A DNA stretch of 64,000 nt from JBKCUI01 sp052161605 (GTDB lineage Bacteria; Planctomycetota; Planctomycetia; Pirellulales; Pirellulaceae). Below are positions 63,132-64,000 of the stretch, piece after piece (the first letter of the stretch is position 1; each line of letters starts with the position of its first letter). Both the position numbers and the translations under genes were made by a program. The notes beneath the pieces are model-generated. The model was given only the letters and a program-made list of their open reading frames with translations, made no database searches and was not told the DNA's origin. The stretch lies in assembly GCA_052161605.1 (NCBI GenBank), contig CP197409.1; one strand, given 5' to 3'.

Positions 63132-64000
63132 ATGATATCTCCGACGTTAGACCTGACCACCTCCAGCCGCTGGACTCAACTGGCAGACGCCGTATTAGCA
63201 GACGAGGCGATCAGCCGGGAACAAGCCTTAGCGATTCTCGAGTCCAGTGATGACGAGTTGCTGGAGGTCGTATCTGCCAGCTTTCGCATTCGGCAACGGT
63301 ACTTTGGCAAGACGGTGCAGCTATACTTCTTGATGAACGCCAAGAGTGGATTGTGTCCTGAGGATTGCCACTATTGCAGCCAATCCAAAATCTCGGATGC
63401 CGAGATACCTAAATACAACATATTAAGCAGAGATAAGCTGCTGGACGGCGCACGACTCGCAGCGGAACGCCAGAGCAAGACCTATTGTATCGTAATCAGT
63501 GGTCGAGCGCCCAATGAACGGGAGATGAAGGCGGTCGAAACGATCGTGCCCGAGATCAAGAAGGCATACGGTCTTAATATATGTGCCTGCTTGGGACTGC
63601 TGAATGAGGAGCAGGCCTTACGGCTCAAAGCCGCTGGTGTCGATAAAGTAAATCATAACTTGAACACCAGCCGTGAGCACTACGCTGAGATTTGCACCAC
63701 GCATACTTTTGACGATCGGGTCGAGACATTACGAAACGTTAGGAAGGCAGGCATGGAGCTTTGCAGTGGCGGCATCATCGGGATGGGGGAAAAGCTGGGT
63801 GACATTGTCGAAATGGCTTTTTCCTTTAGAGAGCTCTCGGTTGAGTCGATCCCACTCAATTTTCTACATGCCATTGATGGAACTCCGCTTGAGCAGAAGG
63901 AGTATTTAAATCCGCGAGATTGCATACGAGCGCTCTGTATGATGCGATTTGTTAATCCGAAGAGCGAGTTGCGGATTGCTGGTGGGCGTGAAAGGCACCT
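63132..64000 (+). CDS. bioB: biotin synthase, partial (runs off window)
   Basis: The first 289 residues of BioB are in the window and the frame is open to the end. Radical-SAM motif CxxxCxxC in SGLCPEDCHYCSQS; following are IPKYNILSRDKLLDGARLAA, LKAAGVDKVNHNLNTSREHY and CSGGIIGMGEKLGD, and LRIAGGRERHL near the edge. Inserts sulfur into dethiobiotin to make biotin using SAM and Fe-S clusters. ATG 63132 is chosen: the upstream DNA has no radical-SAM-like sequence. It is divergent from the sigma gene across 278 nt. Confidence 0.95.
   Translation, partial: MISPTLDLTTSSRWTQLADAVLADEAISREQALAILESSDDELLEVVSASFRIRQRYFGKTVQLYFLMNAKSGLCPEDCHYCSQSKISDAEIPKYNILSRDKLLDGARLAAERQSKTYCIVISGRAPNEREMKAVETIVPEIKKAYGLNICACLGLLNEEQALRLKAAGVDKVNHNLNTSREHYAEICTTHTFDDRVETLRNVRKAGMELCSGGIIGMGEKLGDIVEMAFSFRELSVESIPLNFLHAIDGTPLEQKEYLNPRDCIRALCMMRFVNPKSELRIAGGRERH

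Noticed and set aside
1..64000. CRISPR arrays, tRNA or rRNA genes.
   Set aside because: No regularly spaced repeats with unique spacers and no cloverleaf or rRNA-like sequence were noticed; a tRNAscan or Infernal search would settle this.

Overview
This window looks like chromosome of a planctomycete of the Pirellulales / Rhodopirellula type. The grounds are the gene families: DUF1559 pilin-like proteins, PSD1 (DUF1549/DUF1553) planctomycete cytochromes, a DUF1501 protein, ECF sigma factors beside large Ser/Thr kinases, long PQQ-like beta-propellers and many secreted enzymes. This rests on recognising families by eye; no database search was run.

Layout. 1-5.9 kb: DUF58 protein, a large two-FtsX ABC permease and an FAH-family hydrolase. 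5.9-15 kb: M14 carboxypeptidase, Cys-rich lipoprotein, two thioredoxin-fold proteins, a beta-propeller/c-type cytochrome, a small lipoprotein and a DUF1559 protein. 15-20 kb: two secreted PQQ-like propellers, the first with a degenerate methyltransferase-like insert. 20-26 kb, minus strand: fliM, proA, a ROK protein and RNase R. 26-31.5 kb: PSD1 cytochrome, a long intergenic stretch with palindromes, and a DsbD-alpha/TlpA protein. 31.9-44.6 kb: ECF sigma + kinase pair, GH43 enzyme, a PSD1 remnant in front of DUF1501, a second ECF sigma factor, a secreted unknown and a 1407-residue kinase. 57-64 kb is housekeeping: two clpP genes, phosphosugar mutase, an EboD-like dehydroquinate-synthase homologue, a primary-type sigma factor and the start of bioB.

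From about 44.6 to 55.8 kb the window is an accessory island. Intact genes are an Mrr-like endonuclease, an XRE regulator and a five-gene plus-strand operon: C5 DNA methyltransferase, Eco29kI-type GIY-YIG endonuclease, second C5 methyltransferase, DUF262 protein and MAE_28990-type HEPN protein. These genes overlap or nearly touch (8-nt and 4-nt overlaps; gaps of 18 and 1 nt). The reading proposed here is a restriction-modification unit transcribed with a DUF262-HEPN effector pair, under a divergent regulator. This is the best candidate for a little-described system in the window.

The island is flanked by decay: a RelE-like/UvrD helicase gene broken by a nonsense codon, a frameshift and 3' truncation; a HEPN gene with an internal deletion; a DUF433-DUF5615 toxin-antitoxin-like pair whose toxin has one TAA; an IS66 transposase tail; and a duplicated ~143 bp segment carrying the start of a Lys/Ala-rich gene. 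No tRNA, rRNA or CRISPR array was seen.
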